Origin: an uncultured Pseudomonadota bacterium
GTDB lineage: Bacteria; Pseudomonadota; Gammaproteobacteria; Steroidobacterales; Steroidobacteraceae
Assembly (NCBI GenBank): GCA_903879335.1
Contig: CAIRLC010000011.1
Location: 82,806-146,805, forward strand
Direction: 5' to 3'
Length of the DNA: 64,000 nucleotides
The notes below the pieces were generated by a model. That model was not told the origin of the DNA, ran no database searches, and worked only from the letters and a program-made list of their open reading frames with translations. Shown here piece after piece: positions 17,827 through 26,965 of this stretch; the first letter of the stretch is position 1, and every line of letters begins with the position of its first letter. The translations under genes were made by a program, and so were the position numbers.

Positions 17827-18236
17827 TGCCCCGCTTTGCCAAGAAACTTGGCAATGGCATCTAACTCGCTGTCCGTCACATCCACACGGGTTTGACGCGG
17901 CATCGCCAGTTTGCCGTAGCGCACAACCGTCTTGACGTAGAGTTCGGTCAGATCTTGACGGTTGGTCAGCATGCCCATGGCGGGGGATTCACCCAATTGC
18001 ATCCGCTCCTTAGTCAGCAGATTGGTCCCCATGCCGCCGAGCAGGTGACAGGCGCCGCACCGGTTAGAGAACAGGGTCTGACCGTTCGCGGTAGTCGCCG
18101 TCCGATCGCCCGCGGGTAAACGCTCTCGCATTTGATACAACGGGGGCCCCGGCGGACCCGGTGGAGGATCAGCCGTCGCAGCCAACATGGGTCCGGTCAG
18201 CGATAGGACGCTCAATAGATAAGTCAGGCGACGCAT
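17823..18236 (-). CDS. Cytochrome c subunit of a 4-alkylphenol dehydrogenase / eugenol hydroxylase
   Basis: A 137-residue periplasmic c-type cytochrome. The signal peptide is about residues 1-22. The heme site is CGACH (Cys60, Cys63, His64) and the likely distal ligand is Met113 in KLAMPRQ. It has one heme, as in the PchC or EhyA subunits that take electrons from the flavoprotein. It lies 12 bp after the flavoprotein gene and overlaps the next small gene by 4 bp. In 4-cresol dehydrogenase loci that I recall the cytochrome gene comes first; here it is second. Partnership with the flavoprotein is inferred from operon structure and family. Confidence 0.85.
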   Translation of the reverse strand: MRRLTYLLSVLSLTGPMLAATADPPPGPPGPPLYQMRERLPAGDRTATTANGQTLFSNRCGACHLLGGMGTNLLTKERMQLGESPAMGMLTNRQDLTELYVKTVVRYGKLAMPRQTRVDVTDSELDAIAKFLGKAGQ

Positions 18237-18248
18237 CGTGGTGACTCC

Positions 18249-19814
18249 TTAGGACTTCCGAGTCCGGTAAACGCTCGGCCATACGCCCTGTTTGCCCGGC
18301 GCCAAAATCCCGTTCGGATCGAGTGCGTCTTTGACCTTCTCATTCAGGCGGCGTTGCGCCTGATGATTGAAGTCAAACGTCTCGGCCACGGGATCCATCC
18401 AACCCAAGTGGGTGCGGTATTCGCCGTATCCCGCCTTAGCCGATTCAGCGATCAGCGCATTGAAGAGGCGCCGGATATTGTTCACTTGGTGATCGTTATC
18501 GCGGTCATACATCAACATATTGATATTGGTGGCGTAGCGACCGCCGATCGTAAAGCTGGCATAGAAATCGACGTCATGTTCAGCAATGATCTTTCGGCTT
18601 CGGTGCAATTGTCCGAGGACGTGACTCGATTTCGCCGGAACAATCGGTGAGAAGCCCATATGCGCACCGCGACCGCCGACCCAATCCCCCATCTGCAGGG
18701 CCACGGCCGACGGAACGCCCATCGTCATTTCATACTGGTTGATCGGTTCGCCGGCCTTCCAGTGGGTCTCGACAGGAGGCGCGTCGATATGCGGCTTGAA
18801 CGCTCGCTTGAGGATATCGGCACGCGCCTTGTTGAGGCTTTCCTCCCCGTAGAGGCGTATCTGCACCTGCCAATAGCCGAGGTTATGCTCCTTCAGGAGT
18901 TCCTGGACCCGCCATTCTGGTATCGCGCCGGGCTTATCCCAGAAATCTTTACGTTGCCCTTTGAGCACAATCTTCCCGAGCCAAGACGGAATGAATACAT
19001 TCTGCTCAATCACGCCACTGATTTTGAGAGGGGTAATGGTGTCCACGACCCAGCCGATATCCTCCTCCTTGGGAATGTCCCACGAGAGGAGCGTCGAGGC
19101 TTGAGGTGCCGGTTGTAACCACAATCCAGCCTTGGTCACGATACCCAAGTTGGATTGGGTGAACATCTGCGTCCAATCCGGACCAAAACTCGACGGGAAT
19201 ACGTGCCAGCTCGGGTTGCCATTCATGGCACCCATACCCGTTCTAACCAGATCACCGTCGGGCAGCACAGCTTCGATGCCGCACAGATTACGAGAATGCA
19301 GTCCGTATGGGGTGTAGCCGATGCCGTGATCCAGTGCGTTACCGATCACCGATCCCCATGCATTACCGGGCACCGACATCCACAATGGCGCATTTTCTCG
19401 TTGGATATGCTCGTACAAGTCGAAGAAGCCTACACCTGGCTCGAGTACGCAATAGCCAAGCGTCGTGTCGAGTTCCAGAATTCGATTCATCCGGCCCAGA
19501 TCAAGTACAACCGTGCCGGGCAACCGGGGCGCGTTCGCACCGTAGCCGAGATTCTTGCCCCTCGACACCGGCCACAGCGGCGTCTTGAATTCATTGGCTA
19601 AACGGACGATGGCCTGCACTTCTTCGACGTTAGCGGGCGCAATCGCGGCCGAAGATGGCCATTCGCTCTCTGAGCCTGGCGCATAGATATCGCTGTAGGC
19701 GTCGCGATCCTCGTCGGTGGACAGAACCCACGCTTTTCCGACTACACCTTCAAATGCTTTCAGGGCCTGATTAAACCGTGCCAACGATACTCGCGGCGGT
19801 AGGGTGAGTTTCAT
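18249..19814 (-). CDS. VAO/PCMH-type flavoprotein (4-alkylphenol oxidase, eugenol hydroxylase-like)
   Basis: A 521-residue FAD enzyme that dehydrogenates and hydroxylates the benzylic or allylic carbon of para-substituted phenols such as eugenol, 4-cresol or vanillyl alcohol. Visible family features are the FAD-binding PCMH half (LWPVSRGKNLGYG, then GNALDHGIGYTPYG) and the phenolate-binding pair Tyr466-Arg467 in EYRTH. His385 (GAHMGFSPI) lies 81 residues before Tyr466, the same spacing as the covalently flavinylated His422 before Tyr503 in vanillyl-alcohol oxidase. This points to a His-linked FAD as in VAO/EugO, rather than the Tyr link of 4-cresol dehydrogenase. The cytochrome c partner gene argues for a dehydrogenase. 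A G6 run lies eight bases before the ATG. Confidence 0.88.
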   Translation of the reverse strand: MKLTLPPRVSLARFNQALKAFEGVVGKAWVLSTDEDRDAYSDIYAPGSESEWPSSAAIAPANVEEVQAIVRLANEFKTPLWPVSRGKNLGYGANAPRLPGTVVLDLGRMNRILELDTTLGYCVLEPGVGFFDLYEHIQRENAPLWMSVPGNAWGSVIGNALDHGIGYTPYGLHSRNLCGIEAVLPDGDLVRTGMGAMNGNPSWHVFPSSFGPDWTQMFTQSNLGIVTKAGLWLQPAPQASTLLSWDIPKEEDIGWVVDTITPLKISGVIEQNVFIPSWLGKIVLKGQRKDFWDKPGAIPEWRVQELLKEHNLGYWQVQIRLYGEESLNKARADILKRAFKPHIDAPPVETHWKAGEPINQYEMTMGVPSAVALQMGDWVGGRGAHMGFSPIVPAKSSHVLGQLHRSRKIIAEHDVDFYASFTIGGRYATNINMLMYDRDNDHQVNNIRRLFNALIAESAKAGYGEYRTHLGWMDPVAETFDFNHQAQRRLNEKVKDALDPNGILAPGKQGVWPSVYRTRKS

Positions 19815-19932
19815 CGACCGGGCCCCCCAATAGATCTATACGACAATTATTGATATTCGACCGCTACCCGGCGCCTAGGCCCGGCATGCGCTCGTTCATT
19901 CTTTCCCAAAACCGCGGAGCAGCGCAAGACCC

Positions 19933-19947
19933 TCACAATTGTTAGTG
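19933..19947. promoter_or_regulatory. ACAATTGT-type operator between flavoprotein and MarR genes
   Basis: TCACAATTGTTAGTG lies in the divergent region between the flavoprotein gene (-) and the MarR gene (+). A related, weaker element GACAATTATTGAT is at 19842-19854, nearer the flavoprotein start. Both fit control of the pair by the local MarR protein. Confidence 0.6.
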
Positions 19948-20029
19948 TTCAAAGGCGAGTCGGAATGTGACCGGCGAGCCTCGTATAGAGAATGTAGAAT
20001 GAAGGCCGTCACACCGGGAGTCATGATTG

Positions 20030-20521
20030 ATGAAGAAGACGGTAAAGCGCGTCTCCTCCTCTGCAGAAGTGCATCTTCTGATTGCTCTTCTGCGTTACGC
20101 GACGCTTATCGGGCGCCCGATGCGGGATAGCGTGGGTGATCCGGCGGATTTGAGCTCCAATGAGCTCAGAATCCTGATTGCCCTATCCGGGGAAGGTGAG
20201 GCGGCGGGCCATGATTTGGCCGAGATGATGGGCATGCACGCAATGAACGTGAGTCGGGCCTTGGCCTCTCTTCATCAACGCAAATTGGTTGAGCCTGCAC
20301 CCGACCTATCCAGCCGTCGCCGTCGGCCGTATCGATTGAGCAAGAACGGCGCCGCCGCGCGGGCAGCCCTGGAGCCTCGCTTAGCCGGGGCCGCACAATT
20401 TTTATTCGGCGGTCTGTCCACGCGCGAACGCGCTACATTGGAAAAGATCTTGGCCAAACTGTACGCCACCGTTCTGACGTGGGAGCCCACGGGTCCTGGT
20501 CATCACGTCCCGCGAGCCTAA
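20030..20521 (+). CDS. MarR-family transcriptional regulator
   Basis: A 163-residue winged-helix regulator. The DNA-recognition region is LAEMMGMHAMNVSRALASL (about residues 70-88), followed by the wing with SRRRRPYRLS. The ATG at 20030 has GGGAG nine bases upstream; an in-frame TTG one codon earlier is an alternative. It is divergent from the flavoprotein-cytochrome operon with ACAATTGT-type boxes between. MarR proteins in such loci usually repress catabolic genes until a phenolic acid or its CoA thioester binds. I infer it controls the eugenol-type operon and possibly the other genes carrying the same box. Confidence 0.85.
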   Translation: MKKTVKRVSSSAEVHLLIALLRYATLIGRPMRDSVGDPADLSSNELRILIALSGEGEAAGHDLAEMMGMHAMNVSRALASLHQRKLVEPAPDLSSRRRRPYRLSKNGAAARAALEPRLAGAAQFLFGGLSTRERATLEKILAKLYATVLTWEPTGPGHHVPRA

Positions 20522-21194
20522 GCATTCGACAGCTTGGGCGCTATGAGCGGGCCGATACCAATGCGCACCAAAGCGCGGCCGGGAAAATTCCTAGGCTAAT
20601 CTTCTCGATGAGGCCAAGTTCTCCAGATATCGGGGTCCCACAAAATGCCATCAGGGGGCTCAAGATTTTGGGGGTCGCTTTTTCGCAGCCGGTTGCAAGG
20701 TTGCAATAATCTTCGGCGTGACCGTCGCAATGCGGATGACATTCTGCCGTTGAACGCGATCAATCAGGCGCGCATCAACGGATCCAATCACGCAAGGCCT
20801 TAATTCGCTCCGGCCCGACGTGCCATGCTGACGCCCACCCTCGTTCGGCAAGAACATGAAAACCTCACCGACCGCAAACAACTGAAAACGCTCTTCGGCG
20901 CGATCAAAGTCGGTCGAATACCCCGATGCCCCGTTGAGCCGCCGACTTGCACGGAGTCTTTGATTCGGGCGACCCGAGGTTCAAGCAAATCGAGAGGGGT
21001 TGCCAGTGCTTGCTTTGGCGGTCGCCTACGCTGTAGTAATACAGGTCTTGCTATCAAATGTTAGCGATTGAGGCGAGGAACACGGGGGTTGAGGGGTTTT
21101 ACCGCGAAGGCGAAGTCCTTGGCCTCTAGATTCCCTTGAACTCGAATTTCGATTTAATCGCGACAACAGCGCCATTAATCTTAAGGATTTCGAA
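20522..21194. other. Long intergenic region without a convincing gene
   Basis: This 673-bp gap lies between the MarR gene and an aldehyde dehydrogenase gene. Short open frames exist on both strands (for example 20800-21057 on the minus strand and 20825-21064 on the plus strand), but they have odd composition, no ribosome site and no recognisable family. The stretch may be decayed coding sequence or a repeated intergenic element. TAATCTTAAGG just before 21195 serves as the downstream gene's leader. Confidence 0.5.
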
Positions 21195-22664
21195 ATGTTA
21201 CCTGCTGGCGTTCATATCAAGCATCCGCACTCCCTCTGGATTGACGGACAGTGGCAGTCAGCCCATTCAGGCCGTGTCATCACCGTAATCTGCCCAAACA
21301 CCGAACAACCGATCGCTTTGGTTGCGGAGGCGGATGAGGCCGACATGGACCGTGCAGTGGATGCCGCTCGACAGGCGTTTGAGTCAGGGCCATGGCCGAA
21401 ATTAACGCCGGCGGACAGGCTCATGTTGCTGCGAAAAATGAGTTCACATCTGCATAGCCGGACAGGGGAAATCGCCCTCGCCTGGACCGCGCAGATGGGC
21501 GGCCTCGCCAGTTTCGCCGGGCCCATGACCGGCGGTTCGACGTTTGCGTTCACCCAGTTCTTGGAGGCGTGCGCGAACTTTGCCTTCACCGAGCCGCGCC
21601 CCTCCAGTGCGGCCGCCGCCGCCATCGTGGCGCATGAGCCCGTGGGTGTCGTCGCCGCCATCGCCCCATGGAATGCACCCTACGGCATTATGTTAAATAA
21701 GGTAGGGTATGCTCTAGCAGCAGGTTGCACCGTGGTCATGAAGCCTGCACCCGAAACGCCGTTAGAGGCTTACATCATCGCCGAGGCTGCAGAAGCGGCC
21801 GGCATTCCCGCAGGCGTCGTCAATTTAGTCTGTGGACTCCGCGAGGCCAGCGATCACCTGATCTCCAACCCGGCGGTCGATAAGGTCAGCTTCACCGGAT
21901 CGACTGCGGTCGGGCGTCGGATCGCCAGTGTCTGTGGTGACCGAATTGCCCGTTGTACATTAGAACTCGGTGGAAAATCAGCGGCCATCGTCCGTGACGA
22001 TTTTCCGATCGAAGCGGCAGCGAAATTGCTCACCGGCACGATCACGCTCATGAGTGGACAAGTCTGCGCGATGCTGAGCCGCGTGCTGGTCTCTCGCGCT
22101 CGCCATGATGCGCTTGCCGAGGCCATTGCACAGGAGATGCGGCAGGTGGTCATCGGCCACTCGACCGCCCCGACGACCCAGCTAGGACCGGTCGCCATGA
22201 AGCGCCAATTAGAGCGCGTGAACCTCTACATCGAGGAGGGTAAACAGTCTGCCAACCTCGTCACCGGTGGCCAAAAGCCGAAACATCTGAGCTGTGGCTA
22301 CTTCGTCGAACCGACGTTATTCGCCAACGTTGATAACTCAAGCCGCATCGCCCAGGACGAGATCTTCGGACCGGTCCTGAGCTTGATCCCCGTGGACGAC
22401 GACGAACACGCGGTCGAAGTCGCGAACGCCTCGCGCTACGGCCTGAACGGGTCGGTACTGACCTTAGACGCCGACGCCGCCTACCGCATCGGCCGACGCA
22501 TTCGCGCCGGGTCAATCGGCCAGAACGGTCTCCGCTTGGATTTTGGCCTGCCTTACGGTGGCTTTAAGCAATCCGGCATCGGCCGCGAAGGCGGGATGGA
22601 GGGACTCAGCGCCTATTTAGAAACGAAGACGCTGCTTCTGGACGGCATGCCCAACCAACTCTAG
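21195..22664 (+). CDS. NAD(P)-dependent aldehyde dehydrogenase
   Basis: A 489-residue aldehyde dehydrogenase. It shows the N-terminal LWIDGQW, the cofactor region PWNAPYG and MKPAPETPLEA, FTGSTAVG, the general-base Glu in ELGGKSA and the nucleophilic Cys in SGQVCAMLSR. The C-terminal GGFKQSGIGREGG is typical. The usual Asn of PWNFP is followed by Ala-Pro (PWNAP), a minor change. It lies between the MarR gene and the NTF2-like/PQQ dehydrogenase pair. Oxidation of coniferyl aldehyde or vanillin-type aldehydes made by the flavoprotein or PQQ enzyme is the likely task, by context only. Confidence 0.88.
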   Translation: MLPAGVHIKHPHSLWIDGQWQSAHSGRVITVICPNTEQPIALVAEADEADMDRAVDAARQAFESGPWPKLTPADRLMLLRKMSSHLHSRTGEIALAWTAQMGGLASFAGPMTGGSTFAFTQFLEACANFAFTEPRPSSAAAAAIVAHEPVGVVAAIAPWNAPYGIMLNKVGYALAAGCTVVMKPAPETPLEAYIIAEAAEAAGIPAGVVNLVCGLREASDHLISNPAVDKVSFTGSTAVGRRIASVCGDRIARCTLELGGKSAAIVRDDFPIEAAAKLLTGTITLMSGQVCAMLSRVLVSRARHDALAEAIAQEMRQVVIGHSTAPTTQLGPVAMKRQLERVNLYIEEGKQSANLVTGGQKPKHLSCGYFVEPTLFANVDNSSRIAQDEIFGPVLSLIPVDDDEHAVEVANASRYGLNGSVLTLDADAAYRIGRRIRAGSIGQNGLRLDFGLPYGGFKQSGIGREGGMEGLSAYLETKTLLLDGMPNQL

Positions 22665-22716
22665 GGTTTGCGCGGACGAAGGCTTGCCTCGCAAGCGGAG
22701 ATTGCCGGGCTGAACC

Positions 22717-22728
22717 TAACAATTGTTA
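22717..22728. promoter_or_regulatory. Perfect TAACAATTGTTA palindrome
   Basis: A 12-bp perfect inverted repeat 46 bp upstream of the NTF2-like gene start. It is the best copy of the box also seen at 17241, 19933, 30782 and 35182, and it is followed by CTAGGGGG at 22744. Confidence 0.65.
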
Positions 22729-22774
22729 TACTCGAAACATTACTAGGGGGACGACCATCGGTCGTGGGTAGTTC

Positions 22775-23632
22775 ATGGATAGGCAGTCTTTATACCTCGC
22801 GCTCGAGCGTTATTTGCATGCCCTCGCCCAGCGTGACGCCAGCGCCATTGAATGGGCGTCGAAGGCACTGACATCTGAGAACAATGTGATGCTGCCGATC
22901 GGTGAAGGTCTATGGGGCACCATTGAGCGCATGGGGGATTATCAGCTGCGGTTTGCGGACCCTTCGACGCGCCAAGTCGGCTATTTTGGCACGGTGCACG
23001 AAGCGATTGAGGAATCCGCCTTTAGCCTCCGCCTGAAGTTCGACGCTGATGGACGAGTGGTCGAAGCAGAGAGCGTCGTGGTCCGTCAGTCCGACTCCGG
23101 GATCAAATTTGAGAACCCGCGGTATTGGGATAAGCCCATCCTCAACGCGAATGTCTTAGACGGCTCGCCGCGCGCCGAAATGATTCGCCTGTCCAATGGC
23201 TATTTCGACACGCTGCAATTAAACGACGGAACCATTCATACGCGTTTTCACCCGGACTGTCAGCGCGTTGAAAATGGCGTCCAAACCACCCGCAATCCGG
23301 ATTTCGGAAAAATTGTTCCTGTAGCAGCGCTCGGCTGCGAAGAACAGTTTCGCATGGGCAATTATCGCTACGACGATCGACTGCGCGGACGGCGCTTTCC
23401 TATGGTCGATGAAGAACGTGGCCTCGTCCTTGCCTTCGGGTTCATCGATCACTCGGGGCGACTTGCAGAATATCAATTGACCGATGGCCGAACCGTTCGC
23501 TCGCCTGTGCGCCGTCCGCATAGTTTTTACCTGGCTGAACTGTTCAAAATCGACGGTGGCGCAATCTGCCAGATTGAGGCGAACTTCATCACCGTGCCTT
23601 ACTACATGCCTAGTCCTTGGGACGCGTTATGA
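22775..23632 (+). CDS. Uncharacterised protein, probable NTF2-like/DUF8021-type
   Basis: A 285-residue cytoplasmic-looking protein with no signal peptide. The first 110 residues read like a SnoaL/NTF2-like cone (LERYLHALAQRDASAIEWA; FGTVHEAIEESAFSLRLKFDADGRVVEAES). A second similar half follows (FDTLQLNDGTIHTRFHPDCQRVENG; GLVLAFGFIDHSG; FKIDGGAICQIEANFITVPYYMPSPW). This two-lobe arrangement resembles the DUF8021-type proteins of aromatic and terpenoid clusters. An in-frame stop just upstream fixes the start at 22775. Its stop overlaps the PQQ dehydrogenase start by 4 bp, so the two are co-translated. Function unknown; an isomerase, dehydratase or binding role is possible. Confidence 0.65.
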   Translation: MDRQSLYLALERYLHALAQRDASAIEWASKALTSENNVMLPIGEGLWGTIERMGDYQLRFADPSTRQVGYFGTVHEAIEESAFSLRLKFDADGRVVEAESVVVRQSDSGIKFENPRYWDKPILNANVLDGSPRAEMIRLSNGYFDTLQLNDGTIHTRFHPDCQRVENGVQTTRNPDFGKIVPVAALGCEEQFRMGNYRYDDRLRGRRFPMVDEERGLVLAFGFIDHSGRLAEYQLTDGRTVRSPVRRPHSFYLAELFKIDGGAICQIEANFITVPYYMPSPWDAL

Positions 23633-25806
23633 AGCACGCTGGATTATTATTAATGCTCGCACTCCTGAGTGCGTTCATCACGATGAATTCCGCAATGTCG
23701 GCGCCGGCCGATAACTGGTCGACCAGTGGCGGTGATGCGGGCAAGTCGCACCATTCACACCTCACACAACTGAACGCGGCGAATGTTGATCGCCTCGGCG
23801 TTGCTTGGGTTGCGAATCTTGGTACCAATCGGGTCTTAGAGGCGACGCCGATCGTTGTCGATGGTGTGCTCTATACGAGCGGAGTAGCCGGTCGAGCTTA
23901 CGCCTTTGATGCCGCCAGTGGGCGACGTCTATGGGAATTCGATCCGCCGGTGGACATGCAGGTCAATCGGGCGGCGTGTTGCGACATGGCCAATCGGGGC
24001 GTCGCAGTCGCCAACGGACGCGTGTTCGTGTCCGCGCTCGATGGATGGCTTTATGCGCTCAATGCTCGAACCGGAAAAGTGCTTTGGAAGGCGGATGCGG
24101 TGACCGACCGCCATCGAGGCTATACCTCGACCGGTGCGCCGGAAGTCGCTGGCGACGTGGTCGTGATCGGCAACGGCGGCGCGGAATACGACACGCGCGG
24201 TTACGTCAGCGCCTATGGCGTTAAAGATGGCCTGCTCAAATGGCGTTTCTGGATTGTTCCCCGCGACCCAAAGCTAGGGCCACAAGATCACCCGGATCTC
24301 GAACCCGCTGTCGCCACGTGGGATCCAGACAGTCGGTGGGACATCGGCGGCGGCGGTACGCCTTGGGATGCAATCAACTACGACCCAGAAACCGGCCTCG
24401 TCTTGGTTGGCACCGGCAATGGCGGCCCCTATCACACGTCGAAACGTTCCCCGAAAGGTGGCGCTCAACTCTATCTCGGTAGTCTGATTGCGCTGGATCC
24501 CCGGACAGGCCGCCTCAAATGGTACGTCCAACAAACGCCAGGGGATATGTGGGACTTCACCTCCACCCAACCGATGATCTTGACGCACCTAGACGTCGAC
24601 GGTGTCAACCGACCCGTGATCCTACACGCGCCGAAAAACGGCTTTCTTTACGTCATTGATCGTCGAGATGGAACGCTATTACGTGCCAATCCGATTGTGC
24701 GCACGAACTGGGCCTCTTCGGTGGACCTGAAGACTGGCAAACCCGCACTCGATCCCGAGGCATCAGATTACGGCACGTCGCCCAAGATCATCTTTCCAGC
24801 CACGCCAGGCGCTCGGAATTGGCATCCCGCATCCTATGACGCAGCGACAGGCCTGTATGTCGCACCAGTCCTCGATATGGGCAATCTGATGTTTACCACC
24901 CCAGGTCAAAAGCCTCGGGTCGCAAAAGCCCTGAATAATGACGCAGCGCTCATTTTTTCACCGGACCTTGAAGCGGCACTGCCCACGCTGCCGCCGCCAA
25001 TGCAGGCCGCCATCAAGGCGCTACCTGCCTTCGAGGAAGTCAAACGGCTGCCCTACAGCTCAGAATTGCGAGCCATTGATCCACTGACCGGCAAAACACG
25101 ATGGGCGAGCCCACTCGCCGGTTGGCAAGATCGAGGTGGCGTATTGAGCACCGATGGCGGGTTGGTTTTTGAAGGCAGTGTTGACGGCACGCTGAGAATT
25201 CACGACTTGCACTCTGGACGCCTCCTCCGGTCAATCAATATCGGCACGTCCATACTGGCGGCCCCGATGACCTATCGCGTTAAAGGTGAGCAATACGTGG
25301 CGGTCATGGCCGGTTGGGGTGGCGGCGGCTTCCCATTTGTTCCGAGCTATGCGGCCGCGTACCGCTACGGCAATGCGAACCGCCTATTGGTGTTTAAGTT
25401 GGATGGCGGCCCGGTCAAGATTCCACCCGAACTGCCACCGCTTGAAGTGGCACCCGAGCCCCCCGCACAGGCGGCTGGCGTGACGAATGACACCATCGCT
25501 AAAGGCCGCGGTCTATTTTTCAGTAGCTGCATCCTGTGCCATTCGAACCAACACCGCTCCATCACGCCGGATTTGAGACGCATGCCGCTCGGCATTCATG
25601 CCGCCTTCAATGACATCGTCATGCGCGGCGCATTGCTGCCAAACGGAATGCCGCGTTGGGATGACGTCCTCTCCCAGTCCGATGCGGACGCGATCCACGC
25701 CTATTTAATCGACCTGCAGTCCATCACTCGCCGGGATGAGTTGGCGAAACAAAAGGCCGGTGTGGCGCTTGATGCTCCCAGCCTGGCGATTTTGTCGAAC
25801 TACTGA
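23629..25806 (+). CDS. PQQ-dependent quinohemoprotein alcohol dehydrogenase
   Basis: A 725-residue periplasmic enzyme. After a signal peptide (about residues 1-25) come the eight-bladed PQQ propeller with its tryptophan-docking repeats, the adjacent Cys-Cys pair in RAACCDMANRG that forms the disulfide ring under PQQ, and the segment DMWDFTSTQP that carries the catalytic Asp. A C-terminal cytochrome c domain has CILCH (Cys634, Cys637, His638) and a likely Met674 ligand. This is a type II quinohemoprotein. It is coupled (ATGA) to the NTF2-like gene upstream. By context it may oxidise coniferyl or vanillyl-type alcohols; the real alcohol is not visible in sequence. Confidence 0.9.
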   Translation: MKHAGLLLMLALLSAFITMNSAMSAPADNWSTSGGDAGKSHHSHLTQLNAANVDRLGVAWVANLGTNRVLEATPIVVDGVLYTSGVAGRAYAFDAASGRRLWEFDPPVDMQVNRAACCDMANRGVAVANGRVFVSALDGWLYALNARTGKVLWKADAVTDRHRGYTSTGAPEVAGDVVVIGNGGAEYDTRGYVSAYGVKDGLLKWRFWIVPRDPKLGPQDHPDLEPAVATWDPDSRWDIGGGGTPWDAINYDPETGLVLVGTGNGGPYHTSKRSPKGGAQLYLGSLIALDPRTGRLKWYVQQTPGDMWDFTSTQPMILTHLDVDGVNRPVILHAPKNGFLYVIDRRDGTLLRANPIVRTNWASSVDLKTGKPALDPEASDYGTSPKIIFPATPGARNWHPASYDAATGLYVAPVLDMGNLMFTTPGQKPRVAKALNNDAALIFSPDLEAALPTLPPPMQAAIKALPAFEEVKRLPYSSELRAIDPLTGKTRWASPLAGWQDRGGVLSTDGGLVFEGSVDGTLRIHDLHSGRLLRSINIGTSILAAPMTYRVKGEQYVAVMAGWGGGGFPFVPSYAAAYRYGNANRLLVFKLDGGPVKIPPELPPLEVAPEPPAQAAGVTNDTIAKGRGLFFSSCILCHSNQHRSITPDLRRMPLGIHAAFNDIVMRGALLPNGMPRWDDVLSQSDADAIHAYLIDLQSITRRDELAKQKAGVALDAPSLAILSNY

Positions 25807-26139
25807 CCGAATCGGAACTGAGGCCTAGAGTCATAGACACTGAGATGCGCGGCCGAAAACCTTTGTGCCTATGCGTACATGGGCATTCATGAGTTCGCTC
25901 ATGGATAATTTTCGGAAATTCCGCCGTGTTAAAACGTGCATATCGTTCCGATTAACGTCTAGCGACCGGCGGTGCGTTGCCGGGTCGCGCCGTCTCGACG
26001 GCGTGGCTCGGCAAACAACCATCGCGGATGAGCGGACGTAGTCCGGATCAACCCACCAAGACGTCAAACACGCCACGTATAGATTGATTGCATTGTCCCA
26101 CCGAACACTGTGTCTTCCACGACATTGATGGAGAGCCCG
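25807..26139. other. Intergenic region before the NTF2-like gene
   Basis: A 333-bp gap between same-direction genes. It contains short inverted segments but no T-run hairpin that I would call a terminator. I find no copy of the island's operator boxes and no supported gene. Confidence 0.45.
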
Positions 26140-26844
26140 ATGACCGATATCTCAACCCTCACCGCCCGCCTGGATAAACTCGAGCACGAGCTCGCTATTC
26201 AGCAGGATATTCACCAGATCCGCCGCATCCAGTATGCCTACGGCTATTTCATTGATAAGTCGCAGTACAACGAGGTTGTTGATCTGTTCGCCGATGACGG
26301 TGATGTATGGTTTCTCGGCGGAATTTATAAAGGCAAAGCCGGCGTTCGGCGCCTATATATTGAGCGTTTCCAGACGATGTTCACGCAAGGCCATAACGGC
26401 CCGCGATACGGCTGGCTGCTTGACCATCCGCAGTTGCAAATGATCATTGACGTCGCCCCGGACCGGAACTCGGCCCAAGTCCGTGGTCGTTCAATGATGC
26501 AGGCTGGCTTACACGACTCGGCTCAAGGCAACCCGCGGGCTTGGTGGGAAGGCGGCATCTATGAGAACGACTACGTCCGAGTCAACGGCGTCTGGAAGAT
26601 TAAAGCGCTTCGCTACTTTCCATTCTGGCACGGCACCTTCGATGAGGGCTGGCAGAAGACCAAAATCGACTTCATTCCGATGGCCAGCGTGTGCTTCCCG
26701 ACCGATCCATTGGGTCCTGACGAACTCATCACGCCGGCGCCTCGCCTGTGGCCTGCCACGGATACGGTGCCCTACCACTACGTCCATCCGGTCACGTGCG
26801 CCCCAATCGTGATTGACAATAGCCGAGCCCGTGAAGGTTTCTGA
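26140..26844 (+). CDS. SnoaL/NTF2-like protein
   Basis: A 234-residue protein of the SnoaL-like cone fold. Its N-terminal half shows the typical LEHELAIQQDIHQIRRIQYAYGYFIDK and VDLFADDGDVWFLGGIYKGKAGVRRLY. A long C-terminal extension (KTKIDFIPMASVCFPTDPLG, then PAPRLWPATDTVPYHYVHP) is unlike the short bacterial members and resembles NTF2-like proteins of aromatic clusters. The ATG at 26140 has GGAG six bases upstream. It leads a run with the CmcJ-like and DUF3237 genes. Members include steroid isomerases, cyclases and dehydratases; which applies is unknown. Confidence 0.75.
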   Translation: MTDISTLTARLDKLEHELAIQQDIHQIRRIQYAYGYFIDKSQYNEVVDLFADDGDVWFLGGIYKGKAGVRRLYIERFQTMFTQGHNGPRYGWLLDHPQLQMIIDVAPDRNSAQVRGRSMMQAGLHDSAQGNPRAWWEGGIYENDYVRVNGVWKIKALRYFPFWHGTFDEGWQKTKIDFIPMASVCFPTDPLGPDELITPAPRLWPATDTVPYHYVHPVTCAPIVIDNSRAREGF

Positions 26845-26965
26845 TAGGCTCTAATCCCCCTGCCTTGACGCGCGCGCGGCTCATGACCTGAGCCGCACGC
26901 GGGCTCGGCCGCGATGAACGCTGCAACGCAGCCATCGCTATCAAGTTCTTGAATTGGGGTCACGG

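Noticed and set aside
20800..21064. Short overlapping open frames on both strands
   Set aside because: No ribosome site, no known family and unusual composition; kept only as part of the unexplained gap.
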